Below are positions 16,460-24,057 of a stretch of 64,000 nt of DNA, piece after piece. The stretch is taken from assembly GCF_031760065.1 (NCBI RefSeq), contig NZ_CP134500.1, positions 3,844,001 to 3,908,000 on the forward strand, read 5' to 3'. The notes below the pieces were generated by a model that saw nothing but the letters and a program-made list of their open reading frames with translations, was not told where the DNA came from and did no database searches. Each line of letters opens with the position of its first letter. The stretch's first letter is position 1. This DNA is from Streptomyces durocortorensis (GTDB taxonomy: Bacteria > Actinomycetota > Actinomycetes > Streptomycetales > Streptomycetaceae). The position numbers were made by a program, and so were the translations under genes.

Positions 16460-16939
16460 TCAGGCGATGCGGGTGAGGGTGGCGGTGTGCAGCTCGCCGA
16501 CCCGGTCGCCGCTCTCGTTGACGTACGTCCAGTAGACGGAGACGTTCCCGGAGTTCAGGTCCATGACGTGGGAGACGGTCATGCCGGACTCCTCGACCCA
16601 GTTGACGTGGTAGACACCGTCGTTGACCTTCTTCACCGCGAGGTCCTGGTCGCCGCTGTTGCCCTTCATCGGGCCCGCGGTCGCCTCCCAGTGGAGCTTC
16701 GTGCCGTCGGCGGAGTAGCTGTTGTGGAAGACGACGCCGTTGTCGACCTCCAGGCGGTAGGAGTGTCCGGCGAAGGCGGGCAGCTCGCTGCGGTTCTGCT
16801 CGACGGCCGCGCCGACGGTGGTGCCGGTGCGGGCGGGGGCGTCGGCGGCGGCCGGTCCCGCGAGGGCGACGGCGGAGGCGAGGGCGAGTGCGGGGACGAG
16901 GGCCCGGGCGGCCCGAGTGGTGTTGGCGGTCCTGCGCAT
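16460..16939 (-). CDS. Secreted MoaF-like (lipocalin-like) protein
   Basis: A 159-residue protein with a Sec-type signal (hydrophobic residues 9-33, ending AAADA). The mature part has the MoaF-like beta-barrel pattern: YRLEVDNGVVFHNSYSADG, LHWEATAGPMKG, VYHVNWVEESGMTVSHVMDL, VSVYWTYVN. The family includes small-molecule-binding barrels; despite the name it need not relate to molybdopterin. Located 118 bp downstream of the tyrosinase gene on the same strand. An extracellular binder or modifier of the cluster's product is a reasonable inference. Confidence 0.75.
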   Translation of the reverse strand: MRRTANTTRAARALVPALALASAVALAGPAAADAPARTGTTVGAAVEQNRSELPAFAGHSYRLEVDNGVVFHNSYSADGTKLHWEATAGPMKGNSGDQDLAVKKVNDGVYHVNWVEESGMTVSHVMDLNSGNVSVYWTYVNESGDRVGELHTATLTRIA

Positions 16940-17057
16940 GACGGATCAGCTCCTTGCTGCGGTGATGAGTGGTGTACGGATGAGATGAGTTGGCCGCCCG
17001 CGCGGTCCGGTGTTCTCGGTACCGGACGCAGGGGCGCCGCCCCGGGAAGCGGGGAGG

Positions 17058-17924
17058 TCAGGCGTACCGGTAGAACCCGGTGTGATCGAGCATCTGCCGC
17101 GGGGTGACGTCCCACGGTGTGAGCTTCTCGTCGAGGGACAGGACGCGCCCGTGCTGGCTGTCGCCTGCCGCGATGGGCTTCTCCGGCAGGTACTGGGGCG
17201 CGTCCTTGTGGCGTTCCTGCCACCGCGTCCAGATCAGGTCGATGAAGCAGTGGTGCAGCCAGAAGACCGGGTCGTTCGGTGAACTGCCGCCGGTCATCTG
17301 GCCGCCTGCCCAGGCGTGGACGCGGTTGTGGAGCTTCCAGCCCACGTCCTGGCCGACGGTCCAGCCCTCCAGCTTGTTGCGGAAGCCGGTGGTGGTGGCG
17401 GTGGAGTCGTACGGGTAGCTGTCGTAGCGCGCGTCGGACAGCGCTTCTTCGAGGTCGGCCGGGCCGGGCAGCGAGACCCCGTTGTTCCAGCCGCCGAAGT
17501 CGCGCATCAGGAAGGGGTCGTTGGTGACCTGGACGTTGATGTCCCACCGGCCCGCCCGGTGGGCGAACGGGCCGCTCGTGACCTGGTGGTCACCGGCGCG
17601 GCCGTTTCCGCCCAGGAAGTCATCGGTCCAGGGGATTCCGCTGGTGGACTGTTCGGAGGTCCAGTCCCAGTAGGGGAGGGTGACGCGGTCGTCGACCTTG
17701 CGCAGCTCGTTCTCGAAGTCGATGAGCATGGCGCGGTGCCAGGGCAGGAAGCTGGGGCCCATGTGACCGTAGCGCTTGCCGCCCTCGCCGTCGGCGACGA
17801 AATAGTGGGCGTGGGTCCTGACGTAGTCGTCGTAGACGCCCTTGCTCTTCACTTCGAGGACCGCGTCGATGAAGCGCTTGCGCTCGACGGCGGTCAGGTC
17901 CTTGCAGTTCTTGCGGATGTGCAC
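17058..17924 (-). CDS. melC2: Tyrosinase (type-3 copper monophenol oxidase)
   Basis: A 288-residue binuclear copper oxidase that hydroxylates monophenols and oxidises diphenols to quinones. All six copper ligands are visible at canonical spacing: CuA H38, H54 and H63 (THAH, YGHMGP, FLPWHR), CuB H199, H203 and H225 (LHNRVHAW, FWLHHCF). The sequence diverges clearly from the classic melanin MelC2, so it may use another phenol, as o-aminophenol oxidases of the same family do. Length is slightly above the usual 273. The caddie protein MelC1 is encoded directly upstream, 61 bp away. No signal peptide: export would depend on the Tat signal of MelC1. Confidence 0.93.
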   Translation of the reverse strand: MHIRKNCKDLTAVERKRFIDAVLEVKSKGVYDDYVRTHAHYFVADGEGGKRYGHMGPSFLPWHRAMLIDFENELRKVDDRVTLPYWDWTSEQSTSGIPWTDDFLGGNGRAGDHQVTSGPFAHRAGRWDINVQVTNDPFLMRDFGGWNNGVSLPGPADLEEALSDARYDSYPYDSTATTTGFRNKLEGWTVGQDVGWKLHNRVHAWAGGQMTGGSSPNDPVFWLHHCFIDLIWTRWQERHKDAPQYLPEKPIAAGDSQHGRVLSLDEKLTPWDVTPRQMLDHTGFYRYA

Positions 17925-17985
17925 GGAGAAGGTGCTCCTGCGGTGTCGCTGGGGCGGAGACGGACAGCTGGTGGCGGGCGGCCGG

Positions 17986-18483
17986 TCAGCCGTGGATGTT
18001 GCCCAGGGCCAGCTGGGAGTTGGGCCCGAGGTTGTTGACCGCGGCCTGGGCGCAGGCGCGTGCGGTCGGGAAGGACTCGTAGTGGTTGAGGAGGCTCATG
18101 TACGTGCCGTCGGCGCGGCGCATGACGTGCAGCACCCTCCCGTCGATCTTGATCTCGACCGCCGGGGCGGGCGGGAAGCCCTGCTCGTGCGAGGAGGCGG
18201 CAGCGGTGCGGGCCAGGCCCGCGGTGCGGGTCGTGCCCGTGGCGGAGGCCCCGTGGGCGGCCCCGCCGCCGTGGTGGGCGTGGCCCTCCGGGACCGGCCT
18301 GCCCTCGATCCGGCGGCCCTTGTAGACCTCGTCGAACGGGACGGCCGGGTCCGTCTCCTCGGCTGCGGCCTCCACGCGGCGCTCCGGTGACGCGGAGGCC
18401 GTGGCCACGGCGGTGACGGCGGTGACCCCGGCGGCGGCGGTCGCCGCGATGGCGGCGTTCCGGAGCAGCGAACGGCGGGTCAT
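17986..18483 (-). CDS. melC1: Tyrosinase co-factor (copper caddie) MelC1
   Basis: A 165-residue chaperone that loads copper into apotyrosinase and carries it through the Tat pathway. The N-terminus is a twin-arginine signal (TRRSLLRNAAIAATAA). A His-rich linker (GHAHHGGGAAHG, about residues 67-78) can bind copper. The C-terminal domain has the MelC1 pattern VEIKIDGRVLHVMRRADGTY and LNHYESFPTARACAQAAV. The linker is longer than in standard MelC1. Its stop lies 61 bp before the tyrosinase start, and its own start is 20 bp after the FAD protein's stop, so it belongs to the same operon. Confidence 0.9.
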   Translation of the reverse strand: MTRRSLLRNAAIAATAAAGVTAVTAVATASASPERRVEAAAEETDPAVPFDEVYKGRRIEGRPVPEGHAHHGGGAAHGASATGTTRTAGLARTAAASSHEQGFPPAPAVEIKIDGRVLHVMRRADGTYMSLLNHYESFPTARACAQAAVNNLGPNSQLALGNIHG

Positions 18484-18503
18484 GGTGGAGGTGTTGATGG
18501 TGC

Positions 18504-20057
18504 TCAGCCCTTCCGGCCGGTGCCGCTGACGGCGTTGACGATGTCCTGGGCCCGGTCGACGATCGAGGGCATGCCGGAGGTGAAGAACAAGGTGCCTCCG
18601 GCGACGTCCCCGATGGCGTACAGCCGCTGGTGGGGCCGTGCGTCGACGGTCGCCCGGGAGGTGGCCGGTTCGACGGCGATCCCGCCGGCCGGGTGGTACT
18701 CGGCGTGCTCCGCCTCCGTCAGGGACGTGAACACGGCACGGGCGGCCTCCGGAATGCGGTGGGCCGGTGCGGAGACGGCGTTGACGACCCGGTCGGCCTC
18801 CTCCGACCGGTCCGCGCCGAGCAGGAAGCCCCCGCCGTCACGTGGCTTGACGGTGTGCAGGCCCCGCTCGACGTGCAGTTGGCCCCGGTCGGCCATGTCC
18901 AGGAGGATGCGGGCGTTCTCCGGCGGCATCGGGCAGCACAGCGACATGATGCCCCGGTAGAGGTTGTCGCGGATGTAGTCCTGGAGCTCGGGGTGCAGGA
19001 GGGGGAAGGCGTCCGGGCCGGTCGTCGGCACGGCCTCCTGCATGACGCGCATGCCGGTGTCGGGGTGGTCGATCTCCTGGTACTGGCGGCGCAGCCTGTC
19101 CAGCGGGTCCTCGCGCTCGGCCGACATCAGTTCGTCCAGCGCGATGGCGGGGTCGGCGCCGTGGGCGCGCAGCTCTTCGGCCAGCAGGTCTGTCAGCTGT
19201 TCCAGACCGATCGGGTGGCCGTCGGCGGCGATGTCGTGGATGCGGGCCGGGGTGAAGTGGCGGATCTCGGGGTGGACCGGGCGCTGCCGGATCGCGGGGA
19301 GGCATCCGTTGCGGGAGGCCATGACGACCGGTCCGGTGTGTCCGGCCCGGTACAGGGACACGACCGTGTCGACGGCGGCCAGGCCGGTGCCGATCACCGC
19401 GACCGCCGTGTCCGCGGGGATGGGGGCGAGGGTGTCGGCCAACGGATAGGGGTCGGGGAGGAAGCCTTCCTCACCGGTCAACCCGTAGTGGTCGGCCGGG
19501 ATTCCGGGACCGACGGCGCAGATGACATGGCCGAACCGCCAGGTGTCCCCGCTGTCGTCGGTGACGTCGAGCAAGGGGTCCGCGTCCCGCACCCGGGTGA
19601 CCCGGCGGTGGACGACGGTGACGGGCCTGCCGCGCAGTGACAGGGAGGAGACGGCCTGCTCGGCGGTGTGCTCCAGGTAGGAGCCGAAGACATGGCGTGG
19701 CGGAAAGTGGCCGTCCTCGTCCCAGGCGCCGCCGCCGTAGGGGGATTCCGTGCGCTTCAGCCAGTCGGCGAACGCGCCGGGGTCGCCGACGGTGGCGGAC
19801 ATCTCCGCGGGGAGGATGTTGACCAGCACGGAGTCGGTGTCGTGCTGGTAGGCGCGGCCCCGCCACAGCCGGGAGCCGTCGGGTTCGAACACGACCACGC
19901 GGCCGTTGCCGGGTTCGGGCAGCCGGGCGAGACGGTCGAGCACCGCTACGGCCGCCGCACCGCCTCCGATGATGGCTATGTCGTCGGCCATCCGCTCGTC
20001 GGCCATGCGCTTGTCGGCCATCCGCTCGTTGGACATCTGATCGGTCATGTCGTTCAT
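18504..20057 (-). CDS. FAD/NAD(P)-binding protein (FAD_NAD-binding_9 type)
   Basis: A 517-residue cytosolic flavoprotein-like enzyme. It has a dinucleotide motif IAIIGGGAAAVAVL (about 27-40), a second one VAVIGTGLAAVDTVVSL (about 210), and a C-terminal LYAIGDVAGGTLFFTSGMP where FAD is usually closed over. This is the FAD-NAD(P)-binding family found near siderophore and secondary metabolite genes; its reaction is unknown, possibly an N- or C-hydroxylation or oxidation. The ATG at 20057 is chosen because the upstream frame lacks the family's sequence. The N-terminus before the Rossmann fold consists of near-repeats of RMADE/RMADK, from 15-bp tandem DNA units. It sits between the permease gene (20 bp upstream) and melC1 (20 bp downstream). 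Confidence 0.8.
   Translation of the reverse strand: MNDMTDQMSNERMADKRMADERMADDIAIIGGGAAAVAVLDRLARLPEPGNGRVVVFEPDGSRLWRGRAYQHDTDSVLVNILPAEMSATVGDPGAFADWLKRTESPYGGGAWDEDGHFPPRHVFGSYLEHTAEQAVSSLSLRGRPVTVVHRRVTRVRDADPLLDVTDDSGDTWRFGHVICAVGPGIPADHYGLTGEEGFLPDPYPLADTLAPIPADTAVAVIGTGLAAVDTVVSLYRAGHTGPVVMASRNGCLPAIRQRPVHPEIRHFTPARIHDIAADGHPIGLEQLTDLLAEELRAHGADPAIALDELMSAEREDPLDRLRRQYQEIDHPDTGMRVMQEAVPTTGPDAFPLLHPELQDYIRDNLYRGIMSLCCPMPPENARILLDMADRGQLHVERGLHTVKPRDGGGFLLGADRSEEADRVVNAVSAPAHRIPEAARAVFTSLTEAEHAEYHPAGGIAVEPATSRATVDARPHQRLYAIGDVAGGTLFFTSGMPSIVDRAQDIVNAVSGTGRKG
19989..20036. repeat. 15-bp tandem repeats encoding RMAD(E/K)
   Basis: GGCCATCCGCTCGTC-like units recur about every 15 bp, giving ERMADKRMADERMADD at residues 11-26 of the FAD protein. 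Exact triplet multiples keep the frame, so length polymorphism is tolerable. Confidence 0.75.
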
Positions 20058-20077
20058 GGAGTGTGTGGTTTCCCTGG

Positions 20078-21067
20078 TCAGACGTTCTGGAGCACGCGGG
20101 CGTCTTCCGGGCGCCTGCGACGTCCCTTGACTACGGCGAGGAGCAGCAGGGCCAGGGCGATGACGGCCCACCCGGTCAGTACGGCGAGGGGGGAGCCGCT
20201 GCCCGTACCCGCGAAGGAGCCCTCGGCGCGGATGAACGATCCCGCCGCGCCGGGCGGCAGGAGCTGGCCGATGCTGCCGAGCCATCCGGGCAGCAGGTCG
20301 GGGCCGGTGGCGATGCCGGAGAGGGGGTTGCCGATCAGGAACATGACGACGGCTCCAGCGGCGATTCCGCCCGGGCCCAGCAGGGCGCCGAGGCCGGTGA
20401 TGAAGCCCGCCATACCCAGTTCCAGCAGCACGATCGCAGCGGCGTTGGTCAGGAAGGAGCCGGGCAGCACATCGGAGACGACGGTCAGCATGAGTGAGCT
20501 GAGGAGTCCCGAGAGGACGGCGAACGCGGCGACACCGGCGAGGCGCAGGCGGGCGTCGGGCACCTTGAGGACGAGGAGCAGGCCGATGATGACGGAGGTG
20601 ACGATCAGGGGGAAGAACCCCATGGTCATGCCGGAGCCGTGCGGGTCGCTGCCGTTGGCGGGGACGACCTCCTCGACGAGCTCGGAGGTGCCTGTCAGCT
20701 CGGCCATCCGCCCGGACAGTGCGGCGGACACGGCGGGGGAGGCGGCGGAGGCGACCTTGAGCCGCCAGCCGTGACCGGCGGCGTCGTCCTGGACGAAGGC
20801 ACCGTAGACCTCGCGGTCGCGCAGCATCGATTCGGCCCGGCCCGCGGTGTCGACCCGACGGGTGTCGAACTCGTCGCCGTGTGCCCCGAGGATCGCGTCG
20901 AGCTGCTTGTACGGCCCGCTGTCGGCGACGACGGCGACGGGCACGCGGGTGGGCTCCGAGCGGGAGGCCGTCCAGGAGAACCAGCCGCCGACGACGAACT
21001 GCACGAGGGCGACGATGATGACGGCCTTGGCCATCTCGCGCTTGGCTGATGTGAGGTGTGCGCTCAT
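20078..21067 (-). CDS. ABC-2-type / Pip-like membrane permease
   Basis: A 329-residue membrane protein. One N-terminal helix (VIIVALVQFVVGGWFSW, about 16-32) is followed by an extracytoplasmic domain of about 120 residues and then five helices (LIVTSVIIGLLLVL, GVAAFAVLSGLLSSL, and others). This arrangement matches the ABC-2 transporter/YhgE-Pip group (drug or lipid export, phage receptor-like proteins). No ATPase is encoded nearby, so it either uses a distant one or works alone. It begins 16 bp after the aldolase gene and ends 20 bp before the FAD protein gene, so it is in the operon; export of the cluster's product is the natural inference. Confidence 0.75.
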   Translation of the reverse strand: MSAHLTSAKREMAKAVIIVALVQFVVGGWFSWTASRSEPTRVPVAVVADSGPYKQLDAILGAHGDEFDTRRVDTAGRAESMLRDREVYGAFVQDDAAGHGWRLKVASAASPAVSAALSGRMAELTGTSELVEEVVPANGSDPHGSGMTMGFFPLIVTSVIIGLLLVLKVPDARLRLAGVAAFAVLSGLLSSLMLTVVSDVLPGSFLTNAAAIVLLELGMAGFITGLGALLGPGGIAAGAVVMFLIGNPLSGIATGPDLLPGWLGSIGQLLPPGAAGSFIRAEGSFAGTGSGSPLAVLTGWAVIALALLLLAVVKGRRRRPEDARVLQNV

Positions 21068-21083
21068 GGCGTGTGCTCCGGAC

Positions 21084-21887
21084 TCATCGCTCGTCGAGCA
21101 GTTCGGGCTGCTCGGCGGTGATCTCGTCCCACATGACCTGGAAGCTGAAGCGGCCGAGCTGGTCGTCGCCGAATCCGTCGCGAGCGGCGAGGGCCTGCTG
21201 GTGGCTCATGGGCTTGGGGGTGCCCGCGGCGAGCGCGGCGAGCTGGACCTGGGCGCACGATTCGTAGGTGAAGAACCAGTGCACGGCCTCTTCGATACTG
21301 CCGCCGACGGTGAGCAGCCCGTGGTGCCGCAGAAGCAGGGCCCTCTTGTCGCCGAGCCGGCGGGCGATGTCCTCGCCGTGCTCGATCCTGATCGCGGGGC
21401 CGTCGTAGTCGCCGTAGAGGACCTGGTTCTCGTAGAAGGCGCAGGACTCCTGGTCGAGCGGCTCCAGGAGCCGATCGAGGGAGCCGAGGGCCCGGGCGTG
21501 AACGGTGTGGCCGTGGGCGATGGCCTCGGCCTCGGGCCGCTCGTGGATCTTCGAGTGGATGGTGAAGGCGGAGGGGTTGACCTTCCCCTCGCCCTCGACC
21601 ACGCGGCCGGTGGCATCCACGCAGATCAGGTCCTTCACCTTGACCTGGTTGAAGGACAGGCCGAAGGGGTTCACCCAGAACCGGTCGTGGTGTTCGGGGT
21701 CGCGGACGGAGATGTGGCCGGATATCCCTTCGGCGAACCCCGCCTTCCCGAACAGCCGCATCGCGGCGGCCAGGCGCTGTTTGCGGTGGCGGCGCTCCTC
21801 CTCGACCGAGGCGAACACGGCGTCGTCGGGGATGGGCAGTCCGGTTGCGGTGTCGGCCAGGAAGCCGGTCGGCGGGCTGTCTGTCAC
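21084..21887 (-). CDS. Class II aldolase/adducin-family protein
   Basis: A 267-residue cytosolic protein with the class II aldolase fold: GISGHISVRDPEH near residue 54, ICVDATGRVVEGEGKVNPSA, IHERPEAEAIAHGHTVHARA with the paired metal-binding His, and LLLRHHGLLTVG with the third His region. Family members cleave or decarboxylate sugar phosphates or act as general zinc-dependent lyases; the substrate is unknown. A GTG start at 21887 is used. It is the first gene of the minus-strand series (aldolase, permease, FAD protein, melC1, melC2), and its upstream region contains two strong palindromes. Confidence 0.85.
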   Translation of the reverse strand: MTDSPPTGFLADTATGLPIPDDAVFASVEEERRHRKQRLAAAMRLFGKAGFAEGISGHISVRDPEHHDRFWVNPFGLSFNQVKVKDLICVDATGRVVEGEGKVNPSAFTIHSKIHERPEAEAIAHGHTVHARALGSLDRLLEPLDQESCAFYENQVLYGDYDGPAIRIEHGEDIARRLGDKRALLLRHHGLLTVGGSIEEAVHWFFTYESCAQVQLAALAAGTPKPMSHQQALAARDGFGDDQLGRFSFQVMWDEITAEQPELLDER

Positions 21888-21991
21888 AACGGTCCCTCTC
21901 GTAGTGCTGGGAATGCAGCGGGCGCCGTCGGTGCGGCGCCCAATACGCCAGTGAGCTTGGCCCGATCACGTGTCAACGGGGTTGGCAATTA

Positions 21992-22044
21992 GCGCATTTC
22001 GGACTTCATGAACCTGCATTGCCGAAATGTGCAGGCAGCTGCAC
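21992..22044. promoter_or_regulatory. Two palindromes upstream of the aldolase-tyrosinase operon
   Basis: GCGCATTTCGG (21992-22002) is inverted as CCGAAATGTGC (22022-22032) with one mismatch. Directly overlapping is a perfect palindrome GTGCAG-GCAG-CTGCAC (22029-22044). Both lie 105-157 bp upstream of the aldolase start in the least GC-rich part of the gap. They are candidate operators for a regulator not encoded next to the operon. Confidence 0.45.
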
Positions 22045-22601
22045 AAATGAGAAGAGTGGCCGAAAGTCCCTGGAAAGAGCTGGCAAAGTCCGGGCCCTGA
22101 CGGGCATGGGGGCATCGGGGTTTCCGGAAGGGTGTGTCCGGATCACGCCCCGGAAGCCGGGCGGTGCTGTCGGCCGTATTTCCGGTCCGAGGGCTCGCGG
22201 AAGCACGCGAATTCGGCGTGGTGCGCGGGAACGGCGATACGCGTGGCCGTGCGCCTTGTTGTACGGAAACGGCGATACGCGTGGCCGTGCGACCTGTTGT
22301 GACGAGCGGCGAGGGCTCCGTCATTTCCCGGGGCGACGGCCCGACGGTCCGACGGCTTCGGGTTCCGTCGAAAGGCGCAAACGGTCGGGGGGAAACCGAT
22401 GGAAGCCGATCGCCACCGGCACCCCCCCCCGCTATCTGATGCTCAAGGGCATCGACCTGGCCGGACGTACCCCCAGTCCCGGCCCCGGTCCCGGCCCCGG
22501 CCCCGGCCCCGGCCCCGGGACCTCGGGTGGCACCTTCTTGACGACGACCGTCTGGGCGGCCTGGTGCTGAGCTCTCGCCGGAGCTGTTGAGGCGGGAGGC
22601 G
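22045..22601. other. Gene-free stretch with simple repeats
   Basis: I find no convincing gene here. It holds two direct 38-bp repeats (22229-22266 and 22267-22304, sharing ACGGCGATACGCGTGGCC), a run of ten Cs near 22424, and a CCCGGC hexamer array (22478-22518). At its right end begins the segment duplicated at 11817. Confidence 0.6.
22478..22518. repeat. CCCGGC hexamer array
   Basis: About seven units of CCCGGC/CCCGGT in 41 bp of pure GC, ending at GGGACC. It lies about 55 bp from the edge of the duplicated segment and could be a recombination-prone or strongly folding site. Confidence 0.75.
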
Positions 22602-23210
22602 TCAGGGTGCGATCCGACGCTTCGCGTTCTCCTGCCACTCCCGGCCGATCGATCGGATGAGAGCCGGGTAGACCCCCAGGTACCGGAAGGGTTTGATGCC
22701 GAGCATGTACAGGGAGCCGAGGCGGCCGTTGGGCTTCACCAGGACGGCCATCTGGCCGTGATAGCCGCCGTTCCCGTCGGAGACCCAGCCGATGTGCAAC
22801 ACCCCGTGCATGGTCCCGTTGGCGTACTCGGCGGCCCACTCGTCGTGTGTCTGGAAGACCGAGGTGAAGGGCGCCGTGCTGAGGTCGGGGCCCCGTGGCC
22901 CCTCGCGCAGGTCCTCAGGCAGGCGGTCGCGCAGCGTCGCCACCCGGCCGCCGATGCCTGTGCCCGGCTTGTCCCAGCCGAGGAGCGCACCGAGCTTCCA
23001 GCGCACCGCGAAGAGGAAGCGGCCCACGGGGTTGCCGCCGTCCGGACCGTCCTTGCCGCTCGCCATCTGATCGACCAGATGGCGCAAATCGTCCGGGCCG
23101 CCCGGCGTCGGCAGCGCCCACACATCCTCCAGCCGGAAGTCGCCGGCGATCTCGTGGATACGCCAGGGGCGGGACGTGTGGTCGGTCGGGGGAAGGCGCA
23201 GATCACTCAT
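22602..23210 (-). CDS. DUF2867-family protein
   Basis: A 202-residue protein of the DUF2867 family: HTSRPWRIHEIAGDFRLEDVW near the N-terminus, a middle helix, then GTMHGVLHIGWV and a C-terminal PFRYLGVYPALIRSIGREW. Function unknown; the fold is thought to be SRPBCC-like, so small hydrophobic ligand binding is possible. The ATG at 23210 with AGGAAG 8 nt upstream is preferred over the longer frame, which would cover the operator. Divergent from a TetR gene with two matched palindromes in between, so expression is probably induced by a ligand of that repressor. The 3' end of this gene is duplicated at 11817-11920. Confidence 0.85.
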   Translation of the reverse strand: MSDLRLPPTDHTSRPWRIHEIAGDFRLEDVWALPTPGGPDDLRHLVDQMASGKDGPDGGNPVGRFLFAVRWKLGALLGWDKPGTGIGGRVATLRDRLPEDLREGPRGPDLSTAPFTSVFQTHDEWAAEYANGTMHGVLHIGWVSDGNGGYHGQMAVLVKPNGRLGSLYMLGIKPFRYLGVYPALIRSIGREWQENAKRRIAP

Positions 23211-23223
23211 GGCAGCTTCCTGT

Positions 23224-23241
23224 CTATACGGTGCCGTATAG
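23224..23241. promoter_or_regulatory. TetR operator 1
   Basis: CTATACGG-TG-CCGTATAG, a perfect 18-bp inverted repeat just upstream of the DUF2867 start (13 bp from the ATG). Typical size and AT/GC balance of a TetR-family half-site pair. Confidence 0.8.
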
Positions 23242-23258
23242 AACGAGCATAGGCCCAT

Positions 23259-23276
23259 CTATACGGTTCCGTATAT
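23259..23276. promoter_or_regulatory. TetR operator 2
   Basis: The core TATACGG-TT-CCGTATA (23260-23275) repeats operator 1 with a centre-to-centre distance of 35 bp. It lies 44 bp before the TetR start. The pair would let one repressor control both divergent promoters. Confidence 0.8.
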
Positions 23277-23319
23277 TGGTCGGGGGTTATGTTCGGGGGT
23301 TTGTGAGGAGGGACACGGC

Positions 23320-23883
23320 ATGGGTGCGATCCGTACGCCGCGGGACAGGTGGATCGAGGAGGGGCTCCGCAGGCTCGCCGTCGGCGGTCCCGAGGCTGTC
23401 CGGGTCGAGGTCCTCGCCCAGGCGCTCGGTGTCACCAAGGGCGGTTTCTACGGCTATTTCCGCAACCGAGCCGCCCTGCTGGAGGAGATGCTCGATACCT
23501 GGGAGCGTGAGGTCACCGAGGGTGTCATCGAGCGGATCGAGCGTGATGGGGGTGACGCCCGTGAACGGCTCGGGCGTCTCTTCGACTTCGTGGGGTCGGG
23601 CGGGGCGGTCGCGACCGACGCCGGGCTGGAGCTGGCTATCCGCGAGTGGGCCCGGCGCGACGCGGGGGTCGCGCGTCGCCTCCGGCGCGCCGACAACCGC
23701 CGCATGGACTACCTGCGCGAGCTCTACGGTGCCTTCTGCCCCGACGAGGGCGATGTCGAGGCCCGTTGCCTGATCACCTTCTCGCTGCGCATCGGCGACC
23801 ACCTCATCGTGGCCGACAACGGCCCGCGCGACCGCGCGGAAGTACTCGCCGCGGTCAGGGAACGGTTGTTGAGCCTGAGCTAG
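23320..23883 (+). CDS. TetR/AcrR-family repressor
   Basis: A 187-residue regulator. The N-terminal helix-turn-helix (PRDRWIEEGLRRLAVGGPEA, then LAQALGVTKGGFYGYFRNR, residues about 5-50) is complete, and the C-terminal ligand-binding part has DTWEREVTEGVIERIERDGG and LRIGDHLIVADNGPRDR. The ATG at 23320 has AGGAGG 8 nt upstream. It probably represses itself and the divergent DUF2867 gene through the two TATACGG palindromes. A near-identical copy of its C-terminal 145 codons without the DNA-binding domain lies at 11922-12355. Confidence 0.93.
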   Translation: MGAIRTPRDRWIEEGLRRLAVGGPEAVRVEVLAQALGVTKGGFYGYFRNRAALLEEMLDTWEREVTEGVIERIERDGGDARERLGRLFDFVGSGGAVATDAGLELAIREWARRDAGVARRLRRADNRRMDYLRELYGAFCPDEGDVEARCLITFSLRIGDHLIVADNGPRDRAEVLAAVRERLLSLS

Positions 23884-24057
23884 CGCGTCGAAGGCCCCGG
23901 AGGCAGGCCGCTATCGAGGCCGCCCAGCCATGTCGCCGGTGTGGACCGGGACTCCATGCCGGGTGTACCTCGTGAGACCAGGCGGCATTGGCAGTGGGCC
24001 GGGGCCCCTGGACCGGACAGCCGTGCGTGCGACCCTGAAGGGATGAGCGGAGCCCGG

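Noticed and set aside
22019..22570. Protein gene in the repeat-rich gap
   Set aside because: The frame depends on simple repeats (Pro-Gly runs) and has no ribosome site or conserved features.
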